From an uncultured Oscillospiraceae bacterium (GTDB lineage: Bacteria > Bacillota > Clostridia > Oscillospirales > Oscillospiraceae): DNA of 34,915 nt. Positions 15,440-24,170 of this stretch are shown here, piece after piece (the stretch's first letter is position 1; each line of letters begins with the position of its first letter). Where the stretch lies: NCBI GenBank assembly GCA_944385785.1, contig CALWYO010000069.1, forward strand, positions 1 to 34,915, read 5' to 3'. The position numbers and the translations under genes were made by a program. A model generated the notes under the pieces. That model saw only the letters and a list, made by a program, of their open reading frames with translations, was not told where the DNA came from and did not search any database.

Positions 15440-15453
15440 GTTAGTTAACTAAC
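15440..15453. promoter_or_regulatory. Candidate GntR/YtrA operator
   Basis: GTTAGTTAACTAAC is a perfect 14-bp palindrome about 12 bp past the expected transcription start and 24 bp before the gntR start codon. YtrA-type regulators usually bind a palindrome in their own promoter region, so autorepression is likely. An extra GTTA repeat precedes it (15436-15439). Confidence 0.6.
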
Positions 15454-15476
15454 AAACTGGCGGAGGTGTAGAGCGG

Positions 15477-15854
15477 TTGAATATTGACACAAATGGAGAG
15501 ATACCGATCTTTATCCAGATAGCTGAACAACTGGAGGATTCCATATTTACAGGCGTGTTTCAGGAAGAAGAAAAAATACCATCTACCAATGAGATATCCG
15601 CACTTTTTAATATCAATCCGCACACAGTGCTAAAGGGTATGAACATGTTGGTGGACCAGGGAATTATTTATAAAAAAAGGGGACTTGGTATGTACGTAAA
15701 GGAGGGGGCAGTTCAAAAAATACGGACAAAGAGACAGGGAGAATTTCTGACTAAATATATTGAACCTCTTGTAAAAGAGGCGAATAAACTCAGTATATCA
15801 AAGAAAAATCTTCTGGAGTTGATTGAGAGAGGTTATGACAATGGCGGGAATTGA
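15477..15854 (+). CDS. GntR family regulator, YtrA subfamily
   Basis: 125 residues from a TTG start nine bases after GGAGGT. The winged helix is typical (IPIFIQIAEQLEDSIFTGVF, IPSTNEISALFNINPHTVLKGMNML, GIIYKKRGLGMYV). The C-terminal part is only about 50 residues, too short for a FadR or HutC ligand domain, which is the YtrA pattern. YtrA regulators control adjacent ABC exporters, often induced by cell-wall antibiotics; here the next gene is an ABC ATPase overlapping by 14 nt. The inducer cannot be read from the sequence. Confidence 0.92.
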   Translation: MNIDTNGEIPIFIQIAEQLEDSIFTGVFQEEEKIPSTNEISALFNINPHTVLKGMNMLVDQGIIYKKRGLGMYVKEGAVQKIRTKRQGEFLTKYIEPLVKEANKLSISKKNLLELIERGYDNGGN

Positions 15855-16707
15855 AATAAATGGTGTTACAAAAAGTTTTGAAGATATTAAAGCTCTGGAT
15901 AATGTGACAGTGACATTTGAGCCGGAAAAAATATACGGTTTTTTAGGTAGAAATGGCGCAGGAAAATCAACACTGATAAACATAATTGCAAACAGGCTCT
16001 TTGCAGACAGCGGAAGCATAATGATTGACGGAAGGCCATCAGCTGAGAATATGAGTATACATGATAAAATTTTCTGCATGAGCGAAGCCGATCTTTATGA
16101 TGATTCCATGAGGATAAGGGATATTTTTAAGTGGACAGGTAGATTCTACGATAATTTTGATATAGATAAGGCTTTAGAAATATCGAAAAAATTTGAACTG
16201 GATACGGGAAAACGATTCAAAACCTTATCTAAAGGATATCAGTCTATTTTTAAATTGACTGTGGCACTGTCCCTTAATGTGCCTTACTTAATCTTTGACG
16301 AACCAGTGTTGGGTTTAGACGCAAATCACAGGGAGATGTTCTACGATATAATGCTGCGAGAGTACGCACAATCGCCTCGGACGATAATTATCGCGACCCA
16401 TCTTATTGAAGAGGTCTCTGGGATGATTGAGGATGTGGTGCTTATAGACTCAGGAAAAATACTTCTCTGCGAAGAAGTGGAGAAGTTAATGGAGAAGAGC
16501 TATTGTGTTGCTGGACTTGCGTCGCAAGTTGACGATTATTGCAGAGGGAAGGAAGTCATCGGCACAGACGCATTAGGCGCTTTAAAGCAGGCATATATAC
16601 TTGGCGAAAGAGAGAAAATAGTCGGAAGCGAAAGTTTACAGTTTTCTCAGGTTAATTTGCAGAAACTGTTCATAAAACTTACTGAAAAAGGAGGAGAGTC
16701 CATATGA
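15841..16707 (+). CDS. ABC transporter ATP-binding protein
   Basis: 288 residues from the ATG at 15841 (MAGIEINGVTKSF), eight bases after GAGG; an in-frame ATG at 15835 is too close to that SD. Walker A is GRNGAGKST. The signature loop LSKGYQSIFKL is a diverged LSGGQ with the usual spacing. Walker B is YLIFDEPVLGLD and the H-loop is IIATHLIEE. The Q-loop is near FCMSEADLYDD. It is most like the YtrB/CcmA-type exporters that partner with a single permease. It couples ATP hydrolysis to export through the next gene's product, whose start it overlaps by ATGA. Confidence 0.93.
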   Translation: MAGIEINGVTKSFEDIKALDNVTVTFEPEKIYGFLGRNGAGKSTLINIIANRLFADSGSIMIDGRPSAENMSIHDKIFCMSEADLYDDSMRIRDIFKWTGRFYDNFDIDKALEISKKFELDTGKRFKTLSKGYQSIFKLTVALSLNVPYLIFDEPVLGLDANHREMFYDIMLREYAQSPRTIIIATHLIEEVSGMIEDVVLIDSGKILLCEEVEKLMEKSYCVAGLASQVDDYCRGKEVIGTDALGALKQAYILGEREKIVGSESLQFSQVNLQKLFIKLTEKGGESI

Positions 16708-17432
16708 GAAAGCTAAAAGCTGCTATTGCGTATGAGTGCCTCACTTCATTTAAGCATATATGGATATTTTATGGGATAACTTTTTCCATTGTCGGGATAA
16801 TTTTAATTATTATTGGCATAAGTACTGGCGATAGCGAGGTAAGGGGAACGATCTCGCTGGAAGTAAACTCCATGGTATACGTGGGAATATTGGGAGTTCT
16901 GGGATTTAAGGAAGACTTTAAGATGCTTATGCAAAATGGGTTTACAAGAAAATATATTTTTATAGCAACACTTTCACTTTTTGCCTTTATATCGTCTATA
17001 CTGTCTTTGATAGATACAATTGTCAGCAGGGTCCTCCATGAAGCCATGCTGTATGACTCGGTATTTGGCGGTTTATATGGATTCGACCAGCCATTTATTA
17101 TGAACTGGCTTATACTTTTCCTTTTCTATTTGTCTGTGTGCTGCATTATGTATTTGGGGGTGCTGACGGTAAACAGATTGGGAAAACGAAAGAGCCTCGT
17201 TATCGGGTTGGGACTTTTGCTGATATTGGCGTTGCTGCTTCCGGCGATTTTCAGATATGTATTGGATAACAGTGCAAGGGATACGACAGTGGAACTGCTG
17301 CTGAAAAGTTTAGGTATTCTGCCCGGTGGCCGAGTAGCTCTGGTGAATCCATGTATTCTTTTTATCGCGCTGATAGGCGTATTTGGGCTTGCGTCGTATC
17401 TGGTGATACGGAGAACAGAACTCAAGATTTGA
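16704..17432 (+). CDS. ABC transporter permease
   Basis: 242 residues with about six hydrophobic segments (roughly 19-39, 52-66, 85-110, 135-155, 168-190 and 215-235), the ABC-2 export permease pattern. GGAGGAG precedes the ATG. It pairs with the upstream ATPase; the substrate is unknown. The YtrA-type regulator suggests a role in antibiotic or envelope stress, which is inference. A bidirectional terminator begins 2 bp after the stop. Confidence 0.88.
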   Translation: MRKLKAAIAYECLTSFKHIWIFYGITFSIVGIILIIIGISTGDSEVRGTISLEVNSMVYVGILGVLGFKEDFKMLMQNGFTRKYIFIATLSLFAFISSILSLIDTIVSRVLHEAMLYDSVFGGLYGFDQPFIMNWLILFLFYLSVCCIMYLGVLTVNRLGKRKSLVIGLGLLLILALLLPAIFRYVLDNSARDTTVELLLKSLGILPGGRVALVNPCILFIALIGVFGLASYLVIRRTELKI

Positions 17433-17433
17433 C

Positions 17434-17479
17434 TTAAAAAGTAAAAGGGGCTCTTAAAAGAGCCCCTTTTACTTTTTAA
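17434..17479. terminator. Bidirectional intrinsic terminator
   Basis: Twenty-two-base perfect arms (17434-17455 and 17458-17479) around a two-base centre. The core AGGGGCTCTT is flanked by A-rich and T-rich tracts on both strands. It separates the convergent ABC permease and carB-dapF genes. Confidence 0.92.
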
Positions 17480-17500
17480 AGCAATTTGTACATATTGGAA

Positions 17501-20500
17501 TTAATACTCATAAATGCCCTCGTAGACAAGGACTGCATCGCCGGTAAGGATAATGCGCTCATCGGTGTAGTTCACAGTTAAATCTCCGCCTTCCAACTTG
17601 ACTGTGATATCCTTGCCTTTCGCAAGATAGCCATTTTCAGTTGCTGCTACAACGGCGGCGCAGGCGCCGGTTCCACTGGCCTTTGTCTCACCATTGCTGC
17701 GCTCATAGACGCGCACGCGTATTGTTTCGTCGTTAACTACGCGAATAAACTCACAGTTTGTACGATCGGGGAATATATCCGCCTGTTCTATCTGGGGACC
17801 AATTTCCTGAAGATTCAGTGAGTCGATATCATCAAAGAACATGGAGCAATGGGGATTGCCTAAAGAGGAACAGGTTATTTTATAATTCCTACCGGCAATA
17901 GTCACGGGGTAGTCGATTACTACAGGCATATCGATTGTGGTTGGGATGGTCCTGGAGGCCAAACTCACCTTGCCCATGTGTGCGCTGACAGTGCTTACTC
18001 TGCCGTTACGTATATATAATTGCAGGGACTTAACACCGTCATCCGTCTGGATAGTCATGTATTCATGGCGTACAATGTTTTTATCATAGAGATATTTGGC
18101 TACACAGCGTATGGAATTGCCGGCCATCTTGCTCTCGCTGCCGTCCTGATTGAAAATACGCATTTTCGCGTCAGCGCCTGCGGAATTTTCAATGAGCACG
18201 ATACCGCAGCCGCCTATACCGTAGTTTCTATCGCATACAGTTACGCACAATGACTCTGGACTTGTGATCCTCCCATCTCGGTTATCGAAAAAGATGTAGT
18301 CATTGCCGCAGCTGTGCATTTTTGCGAAGTGTACTAATTCCCTGCGGCGGCGCATATTGTTCAGGTTTACAAGCTCAGTGTTCTCATCGTTGAATCTGCT
18401 GGCGAGAGTATCCGCTATAGCTCCGGCGGTATCTAAAGAGGTGATGCACGGTATACGAAGGCGGACGGCTCTGGCGTGAAGCTCAATATAGTCTCCCATG
18501 GTATCGTCGTAAAGAGCGCCCGTATAGACAATGAAACTTATACGCCCGCTATCCATAAGTGAATAGGTGTCGGCGTCGCGCCCGACGTGGCCCACATCAA
18601 TTGCCTCGATTCCAAGAGACCGGACTGCCTGGGCGGTATCAGGGGTGGCGTAAATGATCATATGAAGATCGCTGAGCTTTTTGGCCAGCTTTACAACTTC
18701 GCCAAGCTCGTGGTTTTCTACGCTCAAAAGAACGCCGTTCTTGCTGGAATTCAGAGCGCCTGTAAGATCGTAACCTGCTGCACGGAGCCCTTTGAAGAGT
18801 GCCTCATTTAATGTGCGCCCAATTCCCAGCACTTCGCCGGTGGACTTCATTTCAGGACCTAACATTGAGTTTGCATCGGTTATCTTTTCAAAAGAGAATA
18901 CAGGTACTTTTATCGCATAATAGGGGGGCGTATCGCAAAGGACCTGATTATATCCTAAACTCTTAAGCGTAGCGCCCATCATTACGCGAGAAGCCACATC
19001 GACCATTGGTATACCGGTAACTTTAGAAAGATACGGCACGGTCCTGGAAGCTCTGGGATTAACCTCAATAACATAGAGCTCATTTTTGTAAATAAGATAC
19101 TGGATGTTTACAAGGCCCCTTGTGCCCAGCTCAAGGGCGAGACGTTTGGAACATTCTACAACCACATTCATCATTTTATCAGTGAGATTGTATGGCGGAT
19201 AGACAGCGATGGAGTCGCCGGAGTGGACACCGGCTCTCTCGATGTGTTCCATTATGCCGGGCATCAATACATCGGTGCCGTCGGATATAACGTCTACCTC
19301 CAGCTCTGTGCCGGGCATGTACTTGTCTACAAGTACAGAATTGTCCGCCTGATCGCTGCCGGAAAGAATAATACCCATATACCGGCGCACATCAGATTCG
19401 TCATGGGCAATGACCATATTTTGTCCGCCAATGACGTAAGAAGGCCGCAAGAGAACAGGATATCCAAGACTTTCTGCGGCTGAAAGAGCCTCTTCAAGGC
19501 TGTGAGTTCCCATGCCGCGCGGACGTTTTATACCCAGTTTTCCCAAAAGCGCATCAAAACGCTCTCTATCTTCAGCAAGATCGATACCTTCGGCTGAGGT
19601 GCCCAGTATTTTGATACCCTGCTTATCCAGGAAATTGGTGAGTTTTATGGCAGTCTGGCCGCCAAAAGCAACGACCACGCCGATAGGTTTTTCCACTGCT
19701 ATGACGCCCATTACGTCCTCTGGACAGAGAGGTTCAAAATAGAGCCTGTCTGCGGTATCATAATCTGTAGACACAGTTTCAGGGTTATTATTTATGATAA
19801 CAACGTCATAACCCAACTTTTTAAGCGTGACGGCGCAGTGAACTGAGCTGTAGTCAAATTCGATACCCTGACCGATCCTAATGGGACCTGAACCAATAAC
19901 AATTACGGAATCCTTATTGCGTACGGCAGGCCTGGAATCGCATTTATCGTCGTATGAGGCATAGTAGTATGGGGTCTCCGCTTCGAATTCGGCGGCGCAT
20001 GTATCCACCATCTTATAAACAGGGTCGACATGTGGAATATTGGACTGCCCGGAGATTGCCTTAAGGGCAGAGTCCGGATATCCGAACTTTTTCCCCTGGA
20101 TATAGCTTTTTTCATCAATGCCTTCCTGGGATATGTGCTGCTCATACTGAGCGAGGTTTTGCAGTTTCCAGATAAACCATTTGTCGATAGTGGTAATCTC
20201 ATGGATTCTGTCGACGGTGTATCCGGACTTCAGAGCCTCAAAAACTGTAAAAATCCTAAGGTCATCCATTGCGGCAAGACGGTCGTCAAGAGAATCCGGA
20301 GTTTCAGGAGCGCGATTAAGAGTCTCCTGTCCGATTTCGGCGCCGCGGATTGCCTTCATAAGGGCAGCTTCAAAAGTATGCCCTATGGCCATTACTTCAC
20401 CGGTGGCCTTCATCTGAGTACCTAAACGCCTCTGGGCTCCGTGGAACTTATCAAATGGCCACTTTGGAAATTTGACTACTACATAGTCAAGAGTCGGCTC

Positions 20501-21538
20501 AAAACAGGCAAAAGTTTTACCGGTGATATCATTTTTTATCTCATCTAAAGTGTAACCGAGTGCTATCTTTACCGCTACCTTGGCTATTGGGTAACCGGTT
20601 GCCTTAGAAGCCAGAGCAGACGAACGTGACACACGGGGATTGACCTCAATGACAGAATATTCAAAGCTGTCAGGATTTAGAGCAAACTGGCAGTTGCAGC
20701 CGCCTTCAATTCCCATTTCGGTAATTATATCAAGGGCTGCCGTCCTAAGCATCTGGTACTCTTTGTCCGCCAGGGTTAACGCTGGCGCAACTACGATGGA
20801 GTCCCCCGTGTGTATACCGACTGGGTCAAAATTCTCCATTGAGCAGACGGTAATTACGTTGCCTGCGTGATCACGCATGACTTCAAATTCAATCTCTTTC
20901 CAACCGGCGATATACCGCTCAACAAGCACCTGAGTGATTGGAGAGGCCTCAAGGCCATTAAAAGCAACTTCACGCAGTTCCTCTGGCGAGTAAGCAACAC
21001 CGCCGCCACCGCCTCCCAGAGTAAAGGCAGGGCGGATTATGACAGGATAGCCGATATTATCGGCTATTTCCAAAGCGCCGTCTACAGTATTGGTAGTTTC
21101 AGATGGCACAGTGGGCTGCCCAATGCGTGCCATGGCCTCTTTGAAAAGTTCGCGGTCTTCAGCTTTGTCAATGGCGTCGGCGTTTGTACCGATAAGCCGT
21201 ACGCCGTGGCGCTCCAGGAAACCCTCATGGGCCAATTGCATTGCAATTGTAAGACCGGTCTGGCCGCCCAGGCCTGCCAAAAGACAGTCCGGTCGCTCTT
21301 TTAAGATTATCCTTTTTACAGTTTCCGTATTTAAAGGCTCCAGATATACGGCGTCAGCCATGTCACCGTCAGTCATGACAGTGGCGGGATTGGAGTTTAC
21401 GAGTACCGATTTAACACCTTCGCTTTTCAATATACGGCAGGCTTGCGTACCAGCGTAGTCAAACTCGGCGGCCTGGCCGATGACGATGGGGCCTGAACCG
21501 ATAACAAGTACCTTTTTTATAGTTCTATCTAAAGGCAT
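17501..21538 (-). CDS. carB: Carbamoyl-phosphate synthase large subunit fused to a DapF-like domain
   Basis: 1345 residues in one open frame. Residues 1 to about 1061 are complete CarB: the two ATP-grasp synthetase halves (GSGPIVIGQAAEFDYAGTQ near 13 and GSGPIRIGQGIEFDYSSVH near 558) and the MGS-like allosteric domain. From about 1066 to 1345 a full diaminopimelate epimerase-like domain follows without a stop: MHSCGNDYIFFD at 1074, FNQDGSESKMAGNSIRC, SLGNPHCSMF and YERSNGETKASGTGACAA. In DapF the catalytic cysteines are in MCGNG/A and ACGTGA; here they are Ala1139 and Ser1288, and GIGGDG reads GIGGCG (Cys1111). Epimerase activity is therefore doubtful. The operon partner dapL makes LL-DAP, DapF's substrate. 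An internal ATG at residue 1062 could in principle start a separate protein. It begins 1 bp after carA. Confidence 0.93.
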   Translation of the reverse strand: MPLDRTIKKVLVIGSGPIVIGQAAEFDYAGTQACRILKSEGVKSVLVNSNPATVMTDGDMADAVYLEPLNTETVKRIILKERPDCLLAGLGGQTGLTIAMQLAHEGFLERHGVRLIGTNADAIDKAEDRELFKEAMARIGQPTVPSETTNTVDGALEIADNIGYPVIIRPAFTLGGGGGGVAYSPEELREVAFNGLEASPITQVLVERYIAGWKEIEFEVMRDHAGNVITVCSMENFDPVGIHTGDSIVVAPALTLADKEYQMLRTAALDIITEMGIEGGCNCQFALNPDSFEYSVIEVNPRVSRSSALASKATGYPIAKVAVKIALGYTLDEIKNDITGKTFACFEPTLDYVVVKFPKWPFDKFHGAQRRLGTQMKATGEVMAIGHTFEAALMKAIRGAEIGQETLNRAPETPDSLDDRLAAMDDLRIFTVFEALKSGYTVDRIHEITTIDKWFIWKLQNLAQYEQHISQEGIDEKSYIQGKKFGYPDSALKAISGQSNIPHVDPVYKMVDTCAAEFEAETPYYYASYDDKCDSRPAVRNKDSVIVIGSGPIRIGQGIEFDYSSVHCAVTLKKLGYDVVIINNNPETVSTDYDTADRLYFEPLCPEDVMGVIAVEKPIGVVVAFGGQTAIKLTNFLDKQGIKILGTSAEGIDLAEDRERFDALLGKLGIKRPRGMGTHSLEEALSAAESLGYPVLLRPSYVIGGQNMVIAHDESDVRRYMGIILSGSDQADNSVLVDKYMPGTELEVDVISDGTDVLMPGIMEHIERAGVHSGDSIAVYPPYNLTDKMMNVVVECSKRLALELGTRGLVNIQYLIYKNELYVIEVNPRASRTVPYLSKVTGIPMVDVASRVMMGATLKSLGYNQVLCDTPPYYAIKVPVFSFEKITDANSMLGPEMKSTGEVLGIGRTLNEALFKGLRAAGYDLTGALNSSKNGVLLSVENHELGEVVKLAKKLSDLHMIIYATPDTAQAVRSLGIEAIDVGHVGRDADTYSLMDSGRISFIVYTGALYDDTMGDYIELHARAVRLRIPCITSLDTAGAIADTLASRFNDENTELVNLNNMRRRRELVHFAKMHSCGNDYIFFDNRDGRITSPESLCVTVCDRNYGIGGCGIVLIENSAGADAKMRIFNQDGSESKMAGNSIRCVAKYLYDKNIVRHEYMTIQTDDGVKSLQLYIRNGRVSTVSAHMGKVSLASRTIPTTIDMPVVIDYPVTIAGRNYKITCSSLGNPHCSMFFDDIDSLNLQEIGPQIEQADIFPDRTNCEFIRVVNDETIRVRVYERSNGETKASGTGACAAVVAATENGYLAKGKDITVKLEGGDLTVNYTDERIILTGDAVLVYEGIYEY

Positions 21539-21539
21539 A

Positions 21540-22610
21540 TCATTTAACCTCCATCATCTCTATGAATCTATCAAAGGCGCCTTCACAATCCCTGGGGCCT
21601 CCGTGGGCCTCCGGATGGAACTGCATGGAAAAGGCGCGGATTTCCGGATAGTCAACGCCCTCGCATGTGCCGTCGTTGACGTTCACATATCTGAGCTTGG
21701 CGCCGATGGGCTTTAAGCTCTCGGCGTCTACAGCGTATCCGTGGTTTTGACACGTGATATATACGCGCCCCGTCTCCAGATCTTTTACAGGTTGATTGGC
21801 GCCGCGGTGGCCGAACTTCATTTTAGATGTGGTTGCGCCGGCGGCAATAGCCATCATCTGGTGACCAAGGCATATACCAAATATGGGGGCTTTGCCAAAC
21901 AGCTTTTTTATTTCTTCAATGCAGCCCTGATTATCAGCTGGATCGCCAGCTCCGTTTGACAGCATTATTCCATCGGGGCAAGTGTCCAGGATCTCCTGAG
22001 CGGTAGCGTTGTATGGGAACACCTCAACGCGGCATCCACGGCGGGTGAGATTGCTTATCATGCTTCGCTTGGCGCCATAGTCGATAAAGGCCACACGAAA
22101 CCGTTCGCTACCGTCTGCCTCTACAATAAAGCGGTCTTTTGTGCTGGTGTTTTTCACAGCGTCGGTTATTTTAAATTTCTGAAGTTTCTCGATGGGATAT
22201 TCCTGCCCCTCGGTGGTAATCACGGCATTCATTACACCGCCGTCTCTGATCATCTGTGTCAGTTCCCTGGTGTCTATGCCGGAGATGCCTACTATCCCAT
22301 GTCGCTTTAAAAAAGCGTCTACGCTCTCATCGCAGCGGAAATTGGAGGGTTTATCACAATATTCCCTTACTATAGCTCCGCGGACATGGATTCCAGAGCT
22401 CTCCATGTCCGCGTCGGCGATGCCATAATTTCCGAATTGAGGAAACGTAAATATGACCAGCTGACCGTAGTAGCTGGGATCTGTGAGGCTCTCTGCACAG
22501 CCGGTCATGCCGGTTGTAAAGACCAGTTCACCGACACTTGTGCCGGATGCGCCAAAAGAGATACCCTCATACGTCTTTCCATTTTCCAATATAAGATAAG
22601 CGTTCTGCAT
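21540..22610 (-). CDS. carA: Carbamoyl-phosphate synthase small (glutaminase) subunit
   Basis: 356 residues, full length. The N-terminal CarA domain opens with ILENGKTYEGISFG. The class I glutamine amidotransferase domain has the nucleophile in FGICLGHQMMA and the partner His/Glu in MQFHPEAHGG. It supplies ammonia from glutamine to CarB for carbamoyl phosphate used in pyrimidine and arginine synthesis. GGAGGAG precedes the ATG; it lies 43 bp after dapL and 1 bp before carB. Confidence 0.97.
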   Translation of the reverse strand: MQNAYLILENGKTYEGISFGASGTSVGELVFTTGMTGCAESLTDPSYYGQLVIFTFPQFGNYGIADADMESSGIHVRGAIVREYCDKPSNFRCDESVDAFLKRHGIVGISGIDTRELTQMIRDGGVMNAVITTEGQEYPIEKLQKFKITDAVKNTSTKDRFIVEADGSERFRVAFIDYGAKRSMISNLTRRGCRVEVFPYNATAQEILDTCPDGIMLSNGAGDPADNQGCIEEIKKLFGKAPIFGICLGHQMMAIAAGATTSKMKFGHRGANQPVKDLETGRVYITCQNHGYAVDAESLKPIGAKLRYVNVNDGTCEGVDYPEIRAFSMQFHPEAHGGPRDCEGAFDRFIEMMEVK

Positions 22611-22653
22611 TTATTCTCCTCCGAAACTTATGGTTTATCCGCAAAAATGTATC

Positions 22654-23874
22654 TCAATGGAGAATAGTAGTTATCCTCTCCACGGCTTCCTTTGTGGCAT
22701 CAGCATCGCCAAAAGCGGTAAGGCGGATATAACCTTCACCGGAGGGACCGAAGCCGGCGCCAGGTGTTGTAACAACACAGGCCTTATGCAGCAGCAGATC
22801 AAAGAAGTCCCATGAGGGCATATCGTCAGGAGTGCGGCACCATATATATGGGGCGTTGATTCCTCCGTAGACGGTGAGTCCTGCTGCCTGAAGTCCTTCA
22901 CGTATAACTTTTGCATTATTAAGGTAATATGCTATTGATTCTTTTATTTGAGCCTGACCCTCAGGGGAGAAGGTGGCCTCTGCTGCGCGCTGAATTACAT
23001 ACGGTACACCGTTAAACTTTGTGCCCTGACGTCTGTTCCAAAGGGCGTTGAGAGATGCGCCGCCGCGCTCCAATGCCTTTGGTATGACTGTATAGGCGCA
23101 TCGATTACCGGTAAATCCGGCGGTCTTTGAGAATGAACGGAACTCAATAGCGCAAGTTTTAGCTCCGGGAACTTCATATATGCTGTGGGGAATACCTGGC
23201 TCAGAGATAAATGCCTCATAGGCGCTATCGTAGAGTATGATACTGCCATGTTCATTTGCATAATCCACCCAGACCTTAAGCTGCTCTACAGTTGCGGCAG
23301 TTCCAGTGGGATTATTAGGCGAACAGATATATATAAGGTCGGGAATACGTTTTTCCGGAAGCGAAGGAAAGAAACCGTTCTCTGCCGTACAGGGCAGATA
23401 CACAAGATTTGTCCACTTCTCACCGTCATAGTCCCCAGCACGCCCAGCCATAGCATTGGTATCAACATAAACAGGGTAGACAGGGTCGCAGACAGCAACT
23501 ACATTATCAACTGAAAATATATCGCCTATATTTCCGCAGTCAGATTTTGCCCCGTCAGACACAAAAATCTCATCGTCAGCTATATCAACGCCGTTTGCTT
23601 TATAATTATCCCTGATAGCAAAACGTATAAAATCATATGCACCGCAGGTCTCTTCACAGTAACCTCGGAAAGTCTCCTTGTGTCCCATCTCCTCGGTTGC
23701 CTTGTGCATCGCTTCTACCACAACAGGAGCAAGCGGCAGTGTGACATCTCCAATACCCATACGTATAAGAGGCATAGGAGGATTTTGAGCTGCGAAAGCT
23801 TTTGTGCGTCGCCCAATCTCCGGAAAGAGGTAACCGCCTGGAAGTTTGAGGAAATTTTCGTTTACTTTAACCAT
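22654..23874 (-). CDS. dapL: LL-diaminopimelate aminotransferase
   Basis: 406 residues, typical length. Class I/II aminotransferase with family features: [19 protein letters not shown] at the N-terminus, [45 protein letters not shown] and the PLP lysine in [16 protein letters not shown]. It converts tetrahydrodipicolinate directly to LL-diaminopimelate using glutamate, bypassing the acylated DAP routes. AAGGAGAG precedes the ATG. It is first in the dapL-carA-carB operon, whose last gene ends in a DapF-like domain, which would be the next step in lysine and peptidoglycan precursor synthesis if active. Confidence 0.97.
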   Translation of the reverse strand: MVKVNENFLKLPGGYLFPEIGRRTKAFAAQNPPMPLIRMGIGDVTLPLAPVVVEAMHKATEEMGHKETFRGYCEETCGAYDFIRFAIRDNYKANGVDIADDEIFVSDGAKSDCGNIGDIFSVDNVVAVCDPVYPVYVDTNAMAGRAGDYDGEKWTNLVYLPCTAENGFFPSLPEKRIPDLIYICSPNNPTGTAATVEQLKVWVDYANEHGSIILYDSAYEAFISEPGIPHSIYEVPGAKTCAIEFRSFSKTAGFTGNRCAYTVIPKALERGGASLNALWNRRQGTKFNGVPYVIQRAAEATFSPEGQAQIKESIAYYLNNAKVIREGLQAAGLTVYGGINAPYIWCRTPDDMPSWDFFDLLLHKACVVTTPGAGFGPSGEGYIRLTAFGDADATKEAVERITTILH

Positions 23875-23987
23875 ATATTTCTCTCCTTATCCTGATCCCA
23901 AAAAGCAAAACGCCATTTGTTTACGTAAAAAAAAACAAAAGTATCACCACAATGGAACTGGACACCTTTGCCGTCTCAATCATAGAA

Positions 23988-24016
23988 ATTATATATTTTG
24001 CGGTATCAAATGTCAA
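23988..24016 (-). promoter_or_regulatory. Promoter of the dapL-carA-carB operon
   Basis: Perfect TTGACA (24011-24016), 17-bp spacer and perfect TATAAT (23988-23993) on the minus strand. The leader of about 105 nt contains a run of nine T (RNA U) at 23927-23935 after a weak potential hairpin; it is too short for a lysine riboswitch. Confidence 0.85.
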
Positions 24017-24050
24017 CAAAAGAGAGATTAAACTAAGAGGAATATTCTTC

Positions 24051-24074
24051 ATTTGTTTGAAATGACGAACAAAT
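24051..24074. repeat. Inverted repeat upstream of the dapL promoter
   Basis: ATTTGTT (24051-24057) and AACAAAT (24068-24074) form 7-bp arms separated by 10 bp, about 35 bp upstream of the -35. The spacing suits a dimeric regulator bound on one DNA face. AT-rich context makes chance occurrence possible. Confidence 0.3.
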
Positions 24075-24119
24075 TATTTATAAAAATCACAAATTGTACA
24101 GAAGGACATAGAAATATAA

Positions 24120-24153
24120 CTCAGTGGCCTGGACAATCATCCAGGCCACTGAG
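24120..24153 (-). terminator. Terminator after the MATE gene
   Basis: A perfect 14-bp stem, CTCAGTGGCCTGGA (24120-24133) with 24140-24153, loop of six. On the minus strand it is followed by TTATATTTC. It lies 17 bp past the MATE stop. The T-tract is imperfect, but stem strength and position are convincing. Confidence 0.8.
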
Positions 24154-24170
24154 AAAACGTATGTAATTAA

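Noticed and set aside
18320-18356. Separate dapF gene starting at the internal ATG (residue 1062) after carB
   Set aside because: The frame has no stop between CarB and the DapF-like part and no strong SD before that ATG, so a fusion is the simpler reading. Internal initiation cannot be excluded.
23925-23984. 20-codon ORF on the minus strand (ATG at 23984) ending in FFFT in the dapL leader, a possible leader peptide
   Set aside because: The ATG sits at the predicted transcription start, four bases after the -10, so no ribosome binding site is possible. The Phe codons are just the T-run, and Phe has no link to the operon.
23875-23990. Lysine riboswitch upstream of dapL
   Set aside because: The leader is only about 105 nt and shows none of the multi-helix junction of the roughly 170-nt lysine aptamer.
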